64,000 bases of DNA from contig NZ_MVQB01000013.1 of NCBI RefSeq assembly GCF_002067035.1, forward strand, positions 229,940-293,939, read 5' to 3'. Of this stretch, positions 17,313 through 26,100 are shown one piece after another. A model generated the notes under the pieces. The model was given only the letters and a program-made list of their open reading frames with translations, did not search any database and was not told the DNA's origin. The DNA is from Methanoregula sp. PtaB.Bin085. Lineage in GTDB: Archaea; Halobacteriota; Methanomicrobia; Methanomicrobiales; Methanospirillaceae. Numbering within the stretch: position 1 is the stretch's first letter; each line of letters starts with the position of its first letter. The position numbers were made by a program, and so were the translations under genes.

Positions 17313-17350
17313 CGCCGGGCCGGACACCACGACTTTTTTTTGGCCCGGCG
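17313..17350 (+). terminator. Hairpin with T-run after the NHL/PEGA gene
   Basis: CGCCGGGCC at 17313-17321 pairs perfectly with GGCCCGGCG at 17342-17350. The loop ends in eight or more T residues. It starts 2 bp behind the stop codon. Archaeal termination depends mainly on T-runs, which this element also supplies. Confidence 0.6.
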
Positions 17351-17684
17351 GAATGGGCAGGTTACGCCCTTTCATCGGGCCACAGCAGATCGCTGCGGGC
17401 CGTTAATCACGCGAATCCCGTCAGGTCCCCGGCTGGAACGGATTCCTGGCCGGGACAATGGATTGGCAGAGAAGCATCCCTCGCCGGAACCCGCTCACCC
17501 GTATTGGCAGACCTGAGCGTCTTTCTGGCAGACGGCCCCCACAGCAGAAGGATCGGGCCGGTTCCCGGAACCGGCACCCCCGGCAGACGGGGAGCGGTTT
17601 TCGGGCAGGATGTGTCCGAACCACCGACGGCCGGCAGTGATCGATCCGCAGGTATATCTCCCCCCGTAACCGATCCTTCCGGGA

Positions 17685-17876
17685 ATGACAAAAAAAGAGC
17701 ACACTACCCGGGTTGTCGATGAGAAGGAAGGGCTGATGGAATGCCTTGTCTGCGGCGAGAAGTACCACACCACGATGAAAGCGGGACCGGACGGGAAGTT
17801 CCTTCCCGAGAACTGGGTCTGCGTCAACAAGTGCCGGCTGATCCATCACGATAAGAAACCGGCAGGCCGCAAATAA
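17685..17876 (+). CDS. Small cysteine-containing protein
   Basis: A 63-residue protein beginning MTKKEHTTRVVDEKEGLMEC. It has cysteines in CLVCGEKYH and CVNKC, which could bind one zinc ion as a short treble-clef-like or rubredoxin-like knuckle. It is rich in Lys and has no membrane segment. I do not recognise a named family. Small zinc-knuckle proteins of this type are frequent in methanogens. The ATG has only a weak ribosome-binding site. No operon partner: the broken PAS gene begins 78 bp downstream. Coding is supported by composition and the ordered Cys pairs. Confidence 0.65.
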   Translation: MTKKEHTTRVVDEKEGLMECLVCGEKYHTTMKAGPDGKFLPENWVCVNKCRLIHHDKKPAGRK

Positions 17877-17954
17877 TGCCCCGGCTGGTTTTTCCCGCCC
17901 GGCAGGTTCTGACCTCCTGACGGTAAACCGGCACAGCCATCCGGGGTGTGCCTC

Positions 17955-18448
17955 ATGATGCTCATAGATCACTTTAAGCGGCTGCTCCGGGAGAGCCGGG
18001 AGCAGCTCCGCGCATTTATGGACCCGGCAACGGATGCGTACACCTCTGGGACATTGACCTTAATCTTGTTGAGATCAACCGGGCCGGCCTCGCTTTCCTT
18101 CCCCCGGGTATGCTGAAGGCGGACTTTGTGGGACGCAACATCGCGGAGTTCATGTCAGACGACGGCGAGAGGGGGATAATCGGACGGTACCGCGGGGTTC
18201 TCAGGACCGGTATCCCGTTCTCCGGCAGCGGCAAGCGATCACAGCATCTCGGCAACCGCTGGCTGGATGTCACGTGCTTCCGGGTGGGAAGCGGCCTTGG
18301 CATCGTAACCCGCGATATCACCCGGTTGATGGAAGCAGAAGAAGAGCTCCGGGCCGCCAATGCGAAGCTGACTGCAGCTGAGAAGGCACTCAGGGAACAG
18401 TGCGGACAGCCTGACGGGCGGGAGAAGGGCAGCGGGGAAGGGCGGTAG
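17955..18448 (+). pseudogene. Frameshifted single-PAS-domain protein
   Basis: The first frame starts at 17955 (MMLIDHFKRLLRESREQL) and reads to DPATDAY near 18033. The PAS domain then continues in the next frame as LWDIDLNLVEINRAG and runs to 18448, with DITRLMEAEEELRAANAK at the end. The break lies at TACACCTCTGGG around 18031-18042, where adding one C (TAC-CAC-CTC-TGG) restores the frame. The intact product would have been about 165 residues, a lone PAS sensor ending in a coiled coil that normally leads into a kinase core. No kinase follows. It is probably a decaying fragment of a longer sensor, unless the missing base is a sequencing error. Confidence 0.75.
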
Positions 18449-18512
18449 CGGCGGACGGCTCCGGAATTTCCAAAGCGCTTCCATGCGAACCGCCGGTCGC
18501 GATTACTGCTTT

Positions 18513-18725
18513 TTAAAGCGTGCTGATCCCAAGAACCGTATAGGCCGGGCAGGTGCCGATCGCACCGGTCACCAGCCACATGATGCCGAAGAAAACCACC
18601 AGATACGAAAGTGGTGCTGTCACCATATTCAGCACGAATCCTGCAAGAAGAATACAGCCGGCGAGGATCCTGACAGCCCGGTCAATGGTACCGACATTTT
18701 TTTCACCAAATTTCACTGCGGTCAC
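18513..18725 (-). CDS. DUF2892-family membrane protein
   Basis: A 70-residue protein with the DUF2892 pattern: an amphipathic start KNVGTIDRAVRILAGCILLA, then two transmembrane helices (about 20-35 and 38-55) and a final GTCPAYTVLGIST. The family is related to the membrane part of YgaP-type rhodanese proteins; the GxCPxY motif is typical, but the role is unknown. The gene lies between the broken PAS gene and a membrane histidine kinase and shows no obvious operon partner. Confidence 0.85.
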   Translation of the reverse strand: MTAVKFGEKNVGTIDRAVRILAGCILLAGFVLNMVTAPLSYLVVFFGIMWLVTGAIGTCPAYTVLGISTL

Positions 18726-18937
18726 CTGAATGACTATCGGATGCTGCAGGGAAAAAGGTGGTGATGGTGTCAGCAGGCCGGTAATTCACCCGTTCCCGAT
18801 ATTCCCGTGGCTGTCAGCCCCCGCCAGGATCTTTTCCTATGAGAAACCGGCCCGAAAAACAAAAGGTACCCGATCCTTTTCTGCCAGCTTCCCTGCCCCC
18901 CGGATCGGCAGGTATTCCCGCCCGGCGCGCTGGCGGA

Positions 18938-20629
18938 TCAGGACGGCGGCCGGTCGCTGCCGTACCGGAACCCTCTTTCCGGCAAAACGATCTCGAACCG
19001 GGCCCCGGTACCTGGCACGCCGTTCTCGGTGATGGTAATACCGGTGATGGCAAGGATCTCGCGCGAGAGGAAGAGCCCGAGGCCTGTGTTCCTCCCAAAC
19101 CCCCGGGTGAAGAGGCGCTTCTTGTCCTCCGCGGAAATGCCGGCGCCGTCATCCTCGTAGAGGATCGCGGGGGATTTGCCGGGCCGCTCCTGCACGCTCA
19201 CCCGGATGAGCGAGAGATCCGGCCCGGCATACCGGAGGGTATTGTCGATGAGGTTGTAGAAGACTTTCGGGAGCAGCCGGTCGGCATAGATCTCGAGGCC
19301 GGGGCATTGGATCTCGAGCCGGACGCCCTGCACCGTCAGTGATGCAGCAGCATCCTTCACCACAGACTCCACGGACTGCCATGACGGTGATGTTACCCCG
19401 AGATCTTCGTAATCCTTCGTGAACTCGATCTGCGCGGCGATCGTATTCGTTATCCTCACCTCGCGGTCGATGAACCCGAGGGTCTTTGCCGGATCGCTGA
19501 GGGTATCTTTCGAGATCTCGAGGAAGCCTCCCAGCGCCATCAGCTGGTTGCGGATATCGTGGCGGGTCATGCCGGAGAGGAGGTTCAGTTTCCGGTTCAC
19601 GGTACGGAGGGCATCCTCCATCTGCTTGCGCTCCGTGATGTCGGTGAGCACGCTCAGGATGGCCGGCGATCCCCCGAACCGGACCGGGACGCTCCGGACA
19701 ATGCAGATATGCCGGCCCCCGCCCGGGGCGATGATGGTGATCTCATGTGATGCGCCCGCTGCCGGGTCGGTCCGGATTCGCCCGAGAATGCCGGCACTCA
19801 CGGCCCGGCTCTCCGGGGCAATGAACGAATCGATGGGCAGCCCCGCGATCCGGTCCTCCGGGATCCCGAGGAGATCCCGGGTTGCCGGGTTCGCGTACCG
19901 GATCGCGCTGCCATCGTGCACCACCACATAATCGGGAAGGCTGTCCGCGAGCGTCCGGTACCGCTCCTCGCTTGCGGCAAGATCGCTGCGGGCACGGGCC
20001 ATGTTCAGCATGAGGAAGAGCCCCGCGGCAAGGAGGTCCACGAGCAGCGTGATGATGAAGAAGATACTGTTGAGCTGGTCGGTGGAAAAGACTGTCTCCG
20101 GGGTGGAGATGAGCCAGTTGATGGTCCGCAGCGCGTAGATCAGGGCATAGAAGGAGAGCGCGCCGGCAAAGATGTGGGTGAGGGTGCGGTTCCCGGCAGT
20201 GCCGGACTGCAGGAGGATAACGGCAATGGCAAGGAGGCCCGGGACGATAACGGCAGATATCACCAGGCCGCGGAGGGCAACGGAATCGCTGACGTACGTG
20301 TAATAGAGGATGAGGAAAAAGACCGGCACGAGTGCTGCATATGCCATCGGCAGGATCTTCTGTCCTCTGATGAACCGGTGTATGCTGTCCATTCGCAGCA
20401 GCACGCTCAGGACGACCAGCGTGTTGGCAAGGACAATGGATACTGCGGGGGCAATGATCCCGCGAAGCGTGATGAACAGGTAAGCACAGGAGACGACCGC
20501 CGTTGCACCGGCCCAGATGCTGAACCCGTCATAGGTTTTCTGTGTCTTCCAGTACACCAGGAGCAGGCAGGCCAGGAGCGCGCTGACAAGGAAGAGGAGA
20601 AGGAGAACGGTGCGGTTATCGATTTCCAT
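18938..20629 (-). CDS. Membrane histidine kinase with 7TM sensor and PAS domain
   Basis: A 563-residue sensor kinase. The N-terminal part (about 5-215) has seven hydrophobic helices, resembling an archaeal 7TM or MASE-type input domain. A PAS domain follows (about 225-340), then a phospho-acceptor helix with LSGMTRHDIRNQL, where the His is the likely autophosphorylation site. The HATPase domain has N box VFYNLIDNTLRYAG, G1 YEDDGAGISAEDK and G2 GRNTGLGLFLSREI. It ends without a receiver domain. Its DNA-level neighbours give no clue to its partner, but the window encodes several REC-PAS proteins that could receive phosphate. The N-terminal ATG directly precedes the first helix. Confidence 0.9.
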   Translation of the reverse strand: MEIDNRTVLLLLFLVSALLACLLLVYWKTQKTYDGFSIWAGATAVVSCAYLFITLRGIIAPAVSIVLANTLVVLSVLLRMDSIHRFIRGQKILPMAYAALVPVFFLILYYTYVSDSVALRGLVISAVIVPGLLAIAVILLQSGTAGNRTLTHIFAGALSFYALIYALRTINWLISTPETVFSTDQLNSIFFIITLLVDLLAAGLFLMLNMARARSDLAASEERYRTLADSLPDYVVVHDGSAIRYANPATRDLLGIPEDRIAGLPIDSFIAPESRAVSAGILGRIRTDPAAGASHEITIIAPGGGRHICIVRSVPVRFGGSPAILSVLTDITERKQMEDALRTVNRKLNLLSGMTRHDIRNQLMALGGFLEISKDTLSDPAKTLGFIDREVRITNTIAAQIEFTKDYEDLGVTSPSWQSVESVVKDAAASLTVQGVRLEIQCPGLEIYADRLLPKVFYNLIDNTLRYAGPDLSLIRVSVQERPGKSPAILYEDDGAGISAEDKKRLFTRGFGRNTGLGLFLSREILAITGITITENGVPGTGARFEIVLPERGFRYGSDRPPS

Positions 20630-20812
20630 GGGGGGTGCTCACCTGTTTGCCAGAGTGCCCGGCTGCTGTCCGCCAGAGGCAGGGGGCCGGAATGAATCCT
20701 GCAGCGCGTTCTGATGCCGGCGACAGGAATCACTGGTTGCTGCGATGAATTCGGACGGAATGCGCAATAAGGATTGCGAACGTGCCGTGCCGAAGGAGCC
20801 GGGTATTCCCGG

Positions 20813-21511
20813 TTATCCGGTTGAGCCGGGGCCGTTCCCGCCGGGATCAGCGACGATCTTCCCGTCCTGCAGGTAGATGACGCGATCGAAGTACTTCCGG
20901 TGCCAGTCCTCGTGGGAGACCATCACGACCGTCTGCGCAAGCTCGCGGTTGAGCTTCCGGATCAGGTCGAGGATCAGGACCGAGTTCCGGGAATCGAGGT
21001 TGGCACAGGGTTCATCCGCGAGGAGCAGGGCCGGGTTGTTGACGAGCGCCCGGGCAATGGCAACGCGCTGCTGCTCGCCTCCCGACATCTCGCCGGGCAG
21101 GAAATTGTACCGCTCTTTGAGCCCCACGAGTGCAAGTATGTCCCGGCAGGCAAGGGTGCATTCCTTTGCTGTCATGCCCCGTACTTTCGAGGGCAGGTAG
21201 ATGTTCTCCTCGGCCGTCAGCTCCGGCACGAGCGCGTAGTCCTGGAAAACGTACCCGAGCCGGTTGAGCCGGAAGAGCGTCCGCTCCCTCTCGGAGAGGG
21301 CCGTCACGTCCGTGCCGGCAATGACGAGCGTCCCGGCAGTAGGCCGGTCGAGAAGCCCGAGCAGGTGCAGGAGCGTGGACTTCCCGCTTCCGCTCGCACC
21401 CATCACGCCTACGAACTCGCCCTTGCGGATCTCAACGTCAACGCCATCCAGCGCCCGGACCTCCACGCTCCCCCGGCCGTATATTCTTGAAAGACCTTCT
21501 GCCCGGATCAT
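20813..21511 (-). CDS. ABC transporter ATP-binding protein (LolD/MacB type)
   Basis: A 232-residue ATPase with Walker A GASGSGKST, Q loop YVFQDYALVPELT, signature MSGGEQQRVAIARALV and Walker B LLLADEPCANLDS. The long and compact sequence resembles LolD, FtsE and MacB ATPases, which drive mechanotransmission rather than simple transport. The ATG at 21511 is one base behind the stop of the permease gene, so I chose it over an upstream start inside that gene. It is the third gene of a tight operon: exported domain protein, permease, ATPase. A function in extracytoplasmic export or assembly of surface components is inferred from the family. Confidence 0.92.
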   Translation of the reverse strand: MIRAEGLSRIYGRGSVEVRALDGVDVEIRKGEFVGVMGASGSGKSTLLHLLGLLDRPTAGTLVIAGTDVTALSERERTLFRLNRLGYVFQDYALVPELTAEENIYLPSKVRGMTAKECTLACRDILALVGLKERYNFLPGEMSGGEQQRVAIARALVNNPALLLADEPCANLDSRNSVLILDLIRKLNRELAQTVVMVSHEDWHRKYFDRVIYLQDGKIVADPGGNGPGSTG

Positions 21512-21512
21512 G

Positions 21513-22715
21513 TTACCCCCGGATTGCCGCAAGGATCTCCTCGCGGGTGGTCAGCCATGACGGCACGAATCCTGCGATCAGCGCAACAATGAACAGGCTC
21601 GCAATGGACCGGATCACGAGCCCGGCCTCCAGCAGCGGCGCGACCGGGCCACCGGGGAAGACGAGCGGGTTCACCGCAAGGTACTGCAGGACAGCAAGGA
21701 GAAGGGTGCAGCCGGCTACCGTGCCGCAGGCGCAGATGAAGATCGCCTGGAAGATGTAGGACTTGATGATGATGCGGCGGTCGATCCCGATGGCCTGCAG
21801 GATCCCGATCTGTTTCCGGCGGTACACGATGGAGATGAAGATGACGATGAAGATCACCACCACCGCTATCACAAGGCTCACGACCGTGCTGATCAGGTTA
21901 ATGATGTCAAAGGAACCGACAATCGATTTCAAAAAGTCCGCGGATTTGTCCTGCCACGTCCAGATCTGTTCCTGCACGCCGTACTGCATCAGGAGGAGGC
22001 GCATCGCGTTTTCGTTTCCGGTTTCCTGTGTCCGGACCAGGATCTGGTTGGCCGGGTCCTCCACCCCAAGTACCCCCGCAAGATCCCGGCGGCTGATATA
22101 CGCGTTGTTGTCGATCAGGGACGTCCCGGTCTTCAGGATTCCTTTTACGCGGAATTCCTTTGTTACGCCGTTGCGAAACGTCACTTCGACGGTCTTTCCC
22201 ACGTCAACGCCGCCAAGCGTCGGCGTCCGCTCCACCTTCTGCTCCCGGTCCCCGGCAAGGGTCGTGCCGATAAGGATCTGGCCGGTGTCGCTGCCGCTCA
22301 GGTAGTCGCCGCTGATGATGCCGGTATGGACCTTCATGACTTCCGGCTCGCGGTCCGGGTCAACGGCAATCACGAGCGGGGTTGTCGACTTCCCCTTGTA
22401 CACGATCGTTGCCCCGGCCGCGTACCGCGGGGTGGATGCGGCAACGCCCGGTATCCGGTTGATCTTCTCAACGAGCGTGCCGGGCTTCGCGATGAGAAGC
22501 GCCCCCTCTTTTGGCTCAATGACCAGGTTCGCGTAGCTGTAGTCAATGGTCTGCTGGTTGAAGAGCACCACCACGCCTGCGATAATGGAGGGCAGGAAGA
22601 TCAGGTTCACGAAGACCATCGCGATGATCATGATGGTCAGCGCCAGCGTGCCCTTGTTGCCCCGGGCAATGAGCCGGGACGCGAGGAACAGGGCGACCTG
22701 CTCTTCCTCAAGCAT
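21513..22715 (-). CDS. FtsX/MacB-like ABC permease
   Basis: A 400-residue membrane protein with the MacB/LolC layout. One N-terminal helix (about 24-48) is followed by a large extracytoplasmic MacB-like domain (about 55-260), then three helices (about 275-300, 325-350 and 365-385) carrying the FtsX motif VYRRKQIGILQAIG. These permeases transmit ATP hydrolysis to an external domain and partner. The gene overlaps the upstream exported-protein gene by 8 bp and is separated from the ATPase gene by 1 bp, which shows coupled expression. Confidence 0.9.
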   Translation of the reverse strand: MLEEEQVALFLASRLIARGNKGTLALTIMIIAMVFVNLIFLPSIIAGVVVLFNQQTIDYSYANLVIEPKEGALLIAKPGTLVEKINRIPGVAASTPRYAAGATIVYKGKSTTPLVIAVDPDREPEVMKVHTGIISGDYLSGSDTGQILIGTTLAGDREQKVERTPTLGGVDVGKTVEVTFRNGVTKEFRVKGILKTGTSLIDNNAYISRRDLAGVLGVEDPANQILVRTQETGNENAMRLLLMQYGVQEQIWTWQDKSADFLKSIVGSFDIINLISTVVSLVIAVVVIFIVIFISIVYRRKQIGILQAIGIDRRIIIKSYIFQAIFICACGTVAGCTLLLAVLQYLAVNPLVFPGGPVAPLLEAGLVIRSIASLFIVALIAGFVPSWLTTREEILAAIRG

Positions 22716-23943
22716 TGCCGGGTCCCTTTTTCCTTGTGAGGAACCAGTATGCCGCTCCCGCGCAGAGCAGGAAGACGAGCAGGCCGGCGATTACGACGCC
22801 TGTTGCGTCGCCGTCAAGAACGGTCATCTGCAGGCGTTCCTCCCGCGTCTGGACGCCGTAATCGTCCTCGTACTGCACGGTCAGGGTATACGTGTACGTG
22901 CCCGGACTGCCCGCCTGCAGGGAAAAGACTGCCGGTGCGTCATTATCCGGCTCGATCTTCCCGACGTACGCAGCTTTGTTGCCGGCAAACGGCAGGTCGA
23001 TGGTAGCTTTCACCGAATTGGCATTGTCCGTGCCGGTGTTCTCCAGCCGGATCACGAGCGAGACCGGGTCGCCCTTCCGGATCCGGACCGGATCGGTCGA
23101 GAGGGACGCGATGCCGATCTTTGCCCTGCCGCGGACATGGATCCCGATCACCTCGTCCTGTGACGTTATCGTTCCGTCAGGGTTTACGTAGCTGATGGTA
23201 AGGCAGACGCGGTTGATCCCGATCGGGGCGTTCTTGTCGGTCAGGAAGACCATATCGATGGAGGTATTCTCTCCTCTCAGCAGGCTCCCGGCATGGAACG
23301 TGCTCGGTGTCTTCTGCGTAATGGAAGGGCTGCTGCAGTTGACGATAACCGTCACCTGGTCTGCCCGGGACTGGCCGTCGTTTCTCAGGACAACCCGCGC
23401 GTTCACCTCGTCACCAGGGCCGATAGCTTCGGGCACGGTCTTGATGGCGGTGAGCGCCGGTTTTTTCAAAAGCGCAATCTGGGTGTTGACATTAACCGGC
23501 ACCGGCTGCCGGACACTCTGGCCGCCGGTTACGTCAATCCAGATCTCCGGGAAGTAGATGCCGTCCTTTGCAGGCGCCCGGATCAGGAACGTGATGGGGA
23601 TGGACTGGCCCGGGCCGATGGAACCGACCCGCTTATAATTGCCCGAGATGACCTCGACATCCTTAGAGTCGAGCTGAACGCTCTCGATATTGACGCCGAT
23701 ATCGGTGCTCTTCGAGCTCTCGAACGCTCCGCTGCCCGGAAGGCCGGTCTTCTCGCTGACGGTTGCCGTTGTGGCAGTGTTTCTGATGATGGCGGTGATC
23801 GTACCGACATCGCCCGGCTGCAGCACTGCCGGGGATATGGTGTAGTCAGCGACCATGACGGTGGGGGGTTCCGCGCTCACCGGCACAGCGGAGATCATCA
23901 GGGCCAGCAGGAGGAAGAGAAGGCAGGGACGCAGGGAATGCAT
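22708..23943 (-). CDS. Exported domain protein partner of the ABC system
   Basis: A 411-residue protein with a signal peptide (start MHSLRPCLLFLLLALMISAV). It has three repeated immunoglobulin-like CARDB/NEW3-type domains of the COG1361 group (S-layer-like), with motifs such as LQPGDVGTITAIIRNTATTA and IGPGDEVNARVVLRNDGQS. A C-terminal helix (about 385-405) is followed by a basic tail, so the domains face outward. The start at 23943 was chosen because a longer upstream frame has no signal-peptide character. It overlaps the permease gene by 8 bp. The arrangement mirrors COG1361-permease-ATPase operons in other archaea, and I infer it is the external partner or substrate-handling subunit. Confidence 0.85.
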   Translation of the reverse strand: MHSLRPCLLFLLLALMISAVPVSAEPPTVMVADYTISPAVLQPGDVGTITAIIRNTATTATVSEKTGLPGSGAFESSKSTDIGVNIESVQLDSKDVEVISGNYKRVGSIGPGQSIPITFLIRAPAKDGIYFPEIWIDVTGGQSVRQPVPVNVNTQIALLKKPALTAIKTVPEAIGPGDEVNARVVLRNDGQSRADQVTVIVNCSSPSITQKTPSTFHAGSLLRGENTSIDMVFLTDKNAPIGINRVCLTISYVNPDGTITSQDEVIGIHVRGRAKIGIASLSTDPVRIRKGDPVSLVIRLENTGTDNANSVKATIDLPFAGNKAAYVGKIEPDNDAPAVFSLQAGSPGTYTYTLTVQYEDDYGVQTREERLQMTVLDGDATGVVIAGLLVFLLCAGAAYWFLTRKKGPGNA

Positions 23944-24099
23944 GGATCGCAAGCTCCGTTTTGTACGCCAAACATCGGGCGGGATGGGGTATAAGGATTG
24001 TGAACGTACCGGTGGAGACAGGTTTCTTCTCATCTCCCGTCCCGGAGCGAAAGCTGTAAACCCCAAGCGTCCCATTCCAGAGTAAGTACAGGCTGCATC

Positions 24100-24591
24100 A
24101 TGACTCCCTCCCCGCGAAGAAAGCAACCATCCTTCTCCCTTGCGCAGAAGGACGGGGAGCTGGATGCCCTCGTACAGGCAACTGATCACCGGACGCTCGC
24201 GCTCTGGGCCATCGACTGCGCCGGCCGGGTCCTGCATCTCTTTGAGGAGAAGTTCCCTGGCGATCCCCGCCCCCGCACGGCCCTCACCGTGTGCCGGGAA
24301 TGGACGGACAGCGGGGAATTCAGCATGGCAGTCATACGCACGGCATCGCTCGACGCCCATGCGGCAGCGCGGGATGCAGGGAAGGACAGCCCTGCCTGTT
24401 CCGCTGCGCGTGCCGCGGGGCAGGCTGCTGCAACAGCGCATGTCCGGACACACGCCCCTGGCGCTGCGCTGTATGCCCGGCAGGCAGTCTTCCGTACAGC
24501 GGCTGCGGAAGATACTGGCACGGCAGTTGCAGCAGAGCGGGACTGGCAGGTGCGGCACCTGCGGTCGCTGCGGGAGCATGAAAAATCCTGA
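24100..24591 (+). CDS. Imm5-like putative immunity protein
   Basis: A 163-residue protein with the helical pattern of the Imm5-like/putative immunity family. The core is ALWAIDCAGRVLHLFEEKFP, followed by GDPRPRTALTVCREW and repeated Ala-rich helices with AAHAAARDA- and AAAT-type stretches. In bacteria such proteins accompany polymorphic toxins, but many relatives have no toxin nearby and unknown function. No toxin gene is visible here. The gene starts 157 bp from the divergent ABC operon. Whether it acts as an immunity factor is inference from the family name only. Confidence 0.7.
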   Translation: MTPSPRRKQPSFSLAQKDGELDALVQATDHRTLALWAIDCAGRVLHLFEEKFPGDPRPRTALTVCREWTDSGEFSMAVIRTASLDAHAAARDAGKDSPACSAARAAGQAAATAHVRTHAPGAALYARQAVFRTAAAEDTGTAVAAERDWQVRHLRSLREHEKS

Positions 24592-25294
24592 ACCGTGCGG
24601 GGATGCCGCGGGATACGGGATCATGCGTGACCATCCCGGCCCGGAGCCGCATCTGCAGCGCCACAAAGCCCCGCGGGAGGATACCGCACGGCTGGCGGAA
24701 CCGGGACTGGGCGGCGAACCGTGCCCGGAGACACAACACCATCAGAATGATCGTGAGAATGAGAAGACCGAAAGCAGCGGCACAGATCCGAAACCAGCGG
24801 GTTTCATGAACCGGCCCGATCCCGGTGAGATCCCACGGGCGCGAATCATCGATATCATGGCAGCCAGGCAGCCGGTTCAACCGGGATATCATGTGGAACA
24901 ACTTCAGGTACGTCTCGGATCAGGCACAGAGATCCTCCCGGGCCGGATACCTGCCGGACAACGCGGATCCCCTTGAGCCGCATGTGCTTTATTCCCCGGT
25001 CTTATCCGGAAAACAGTCGTTTCGTTACGCTCGTGCTGTGCGTATCAATAGTGCTGCAGATGATGAACCTGCGCATCGCACCTGCATGCTGGCATACCGG
25101 GGTGCAGCCACGGTGGTCCGGTGCAACACTCTATCACCTTCGGCAGCGAATATCATATACTCATCAACGGTTTTGCCATCGGGTATTTTTCCGGAACCTT
25201 CGTTCCCATGCCCTTTGCATGACTCTTTTTGAAAGCGCCCGCGTTCCCGGAAGGGGACATACGGGGATCTTCGAACACCTCGTGAAAAGGAACA
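24592..25294. other. Region without a convincing gene
   Basis: About 700 bp downstream of the immunity-like gene. On the minus strand an open frame ending at 24901 begins MFHMISRLNRLPGCHD and contains one hydrophobic stretch near 24720-24800, but it runs antisense into the immunity gene and has no ribosome-binding site. Other frames are low-complexity. I regard the segment as mostly non-coding, with possible gene debris. Confidence 0.4.
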
Positions 25295-25492
25295 ATGATA
25301 CCAAAAACCCGTCATCCGAATGTCAGGGGCACCCGTACCGGCTACGTGATCCGGTACACCTGTCCTTCATGCACCGCCGAGAGCGTCATCGTCAATAAAT
25401 CTGCCCGGGACCATTTCAGGGAGGCCCGGGCCGCCGTGTGCCGGCACTGCCGGACACGGATAAATGTCCTGACCCCGGGGAAGGATTCCTGA
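25295..25492 (+). CDS. Small zinc-ribbon protein
   Basis: A 65-residue protein with cysteine pairs in YTCPSCTAES and CRHCRTR spaced by about 30 residues, the pattern of a four-Cys zinc ribbon. The N-terminus is basic. It may bind RNA or DNA or be a small accessory protein; no family is recognised. The ATG has an AAAGGAA ribosome-binding site 4 bp upstream. A strong hairpin and T-run immediately after the stop support a complete single-gene transcript. Confidence 0.75.
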   Translation: MIPKTRHPNVRGTRTGYVIRYTCPSCTAESVIVNKSARDHFREARAAVCRHCRTRINVLTPGKDS

Positions 25493-25496
25493 GCAG

Positions 25497-25545
25497 CTGC
25501 CGGTACCGGTACTGGGTACAGGCCGGCAGACTCTCTTTTTTTTTT
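25497..25545 (+). terminator. Hairpin plus T10 after the zinc-ribbon gene
   Basis: CTGCCGG at 25497-25503 pairs with CCGGCAG at 25523-25529 and is followed by a run of ten T residues at 25536-25545. It lies 5 bp behind the stop codon. This is a clear intrinsic-type signal; archaea would use mainly the T-run. Confidence 0.6.
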
Positions 25546-25674
25546 GAGTACCCGGTATCAGCAATGGCGAGGCAGCTCCGTGCAAACGGCACGGTAAGCC
25601 GTTCCGGCTCCTGCCGGATCGCCGGGATGTACCGGTATTGTCCGGCAGGCGCCCTGCCCTGTGCACGGGACGGA

Positions 25675-25953
25675 TCAGTCTGCCCCGTCCGCCTGGATGA
25701 AGAGCCGGCCGCGGGAGGTGAGGCGCAGGATGATCCCGCTTGTGGATCTCCCTCCATCAAGGCAATGCTTCGACAGGAGGGTATGGACCCCGGCCCGGAC
25801 GCTGCTCTCGCTGCGGGAAGGCTGCAGCGCCTGCACGACATGACCGATGTGGCAGCCCTGCCGGCCGGAAACGGTGCGGAGGATATCCAGCTGGATCTCC
25901 GTGGGCTCAAAGGGACGGGGGGTTTCGAAACTGATTTTTTCCATGGTTACCAT
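25675..25953 (-). CDS. Small winged-helix protein
   Basis: A 92-residue protein with a helix-turn-helix outline: EIQLDILRTVSGRQGCHIGH, then SESSVRAGVHTLLSKH as recognition helix, and a wing ILRLTSRGRLFIQA. It resembles small archaeal winged-helix proteins that sense nothing recognisable by sequence. The first start is at 25953; an ATG at 25944 is also possible. It stands alone, and its targets are unknown. Confidence 0.65.
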   Translation of the reverse strand: MVTMEKISFETPRPFEPTEIQLDILRTVSGRQGCHIGHVVQALQPSRSESSVRAGVHTLLSKHCLDGGRSTSGIILRLTSRGRLFIQADGAD

Positions 25954-26100
25954 GTGGTTGTCCTGGTGACAGGTTATTAAAAACTCAGATCGCAGCAGGT
26001 ATTGATCCTGGCGTGCGAATCACCATGAGAGTATTGGCGTTCCGACATGATGTAATCATGCACCGGTCCGAAGAACGGGACTGCGGAACGGCCGATCTCC

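Noticed and set aside
24332..24901. Minus-strand frame with one hydrophobic stretch
   Set aside because: Runs antisense into the immunity-like gene, has no ribosome-binding site and no recognisable domain; listed only as part of the intergenic region.
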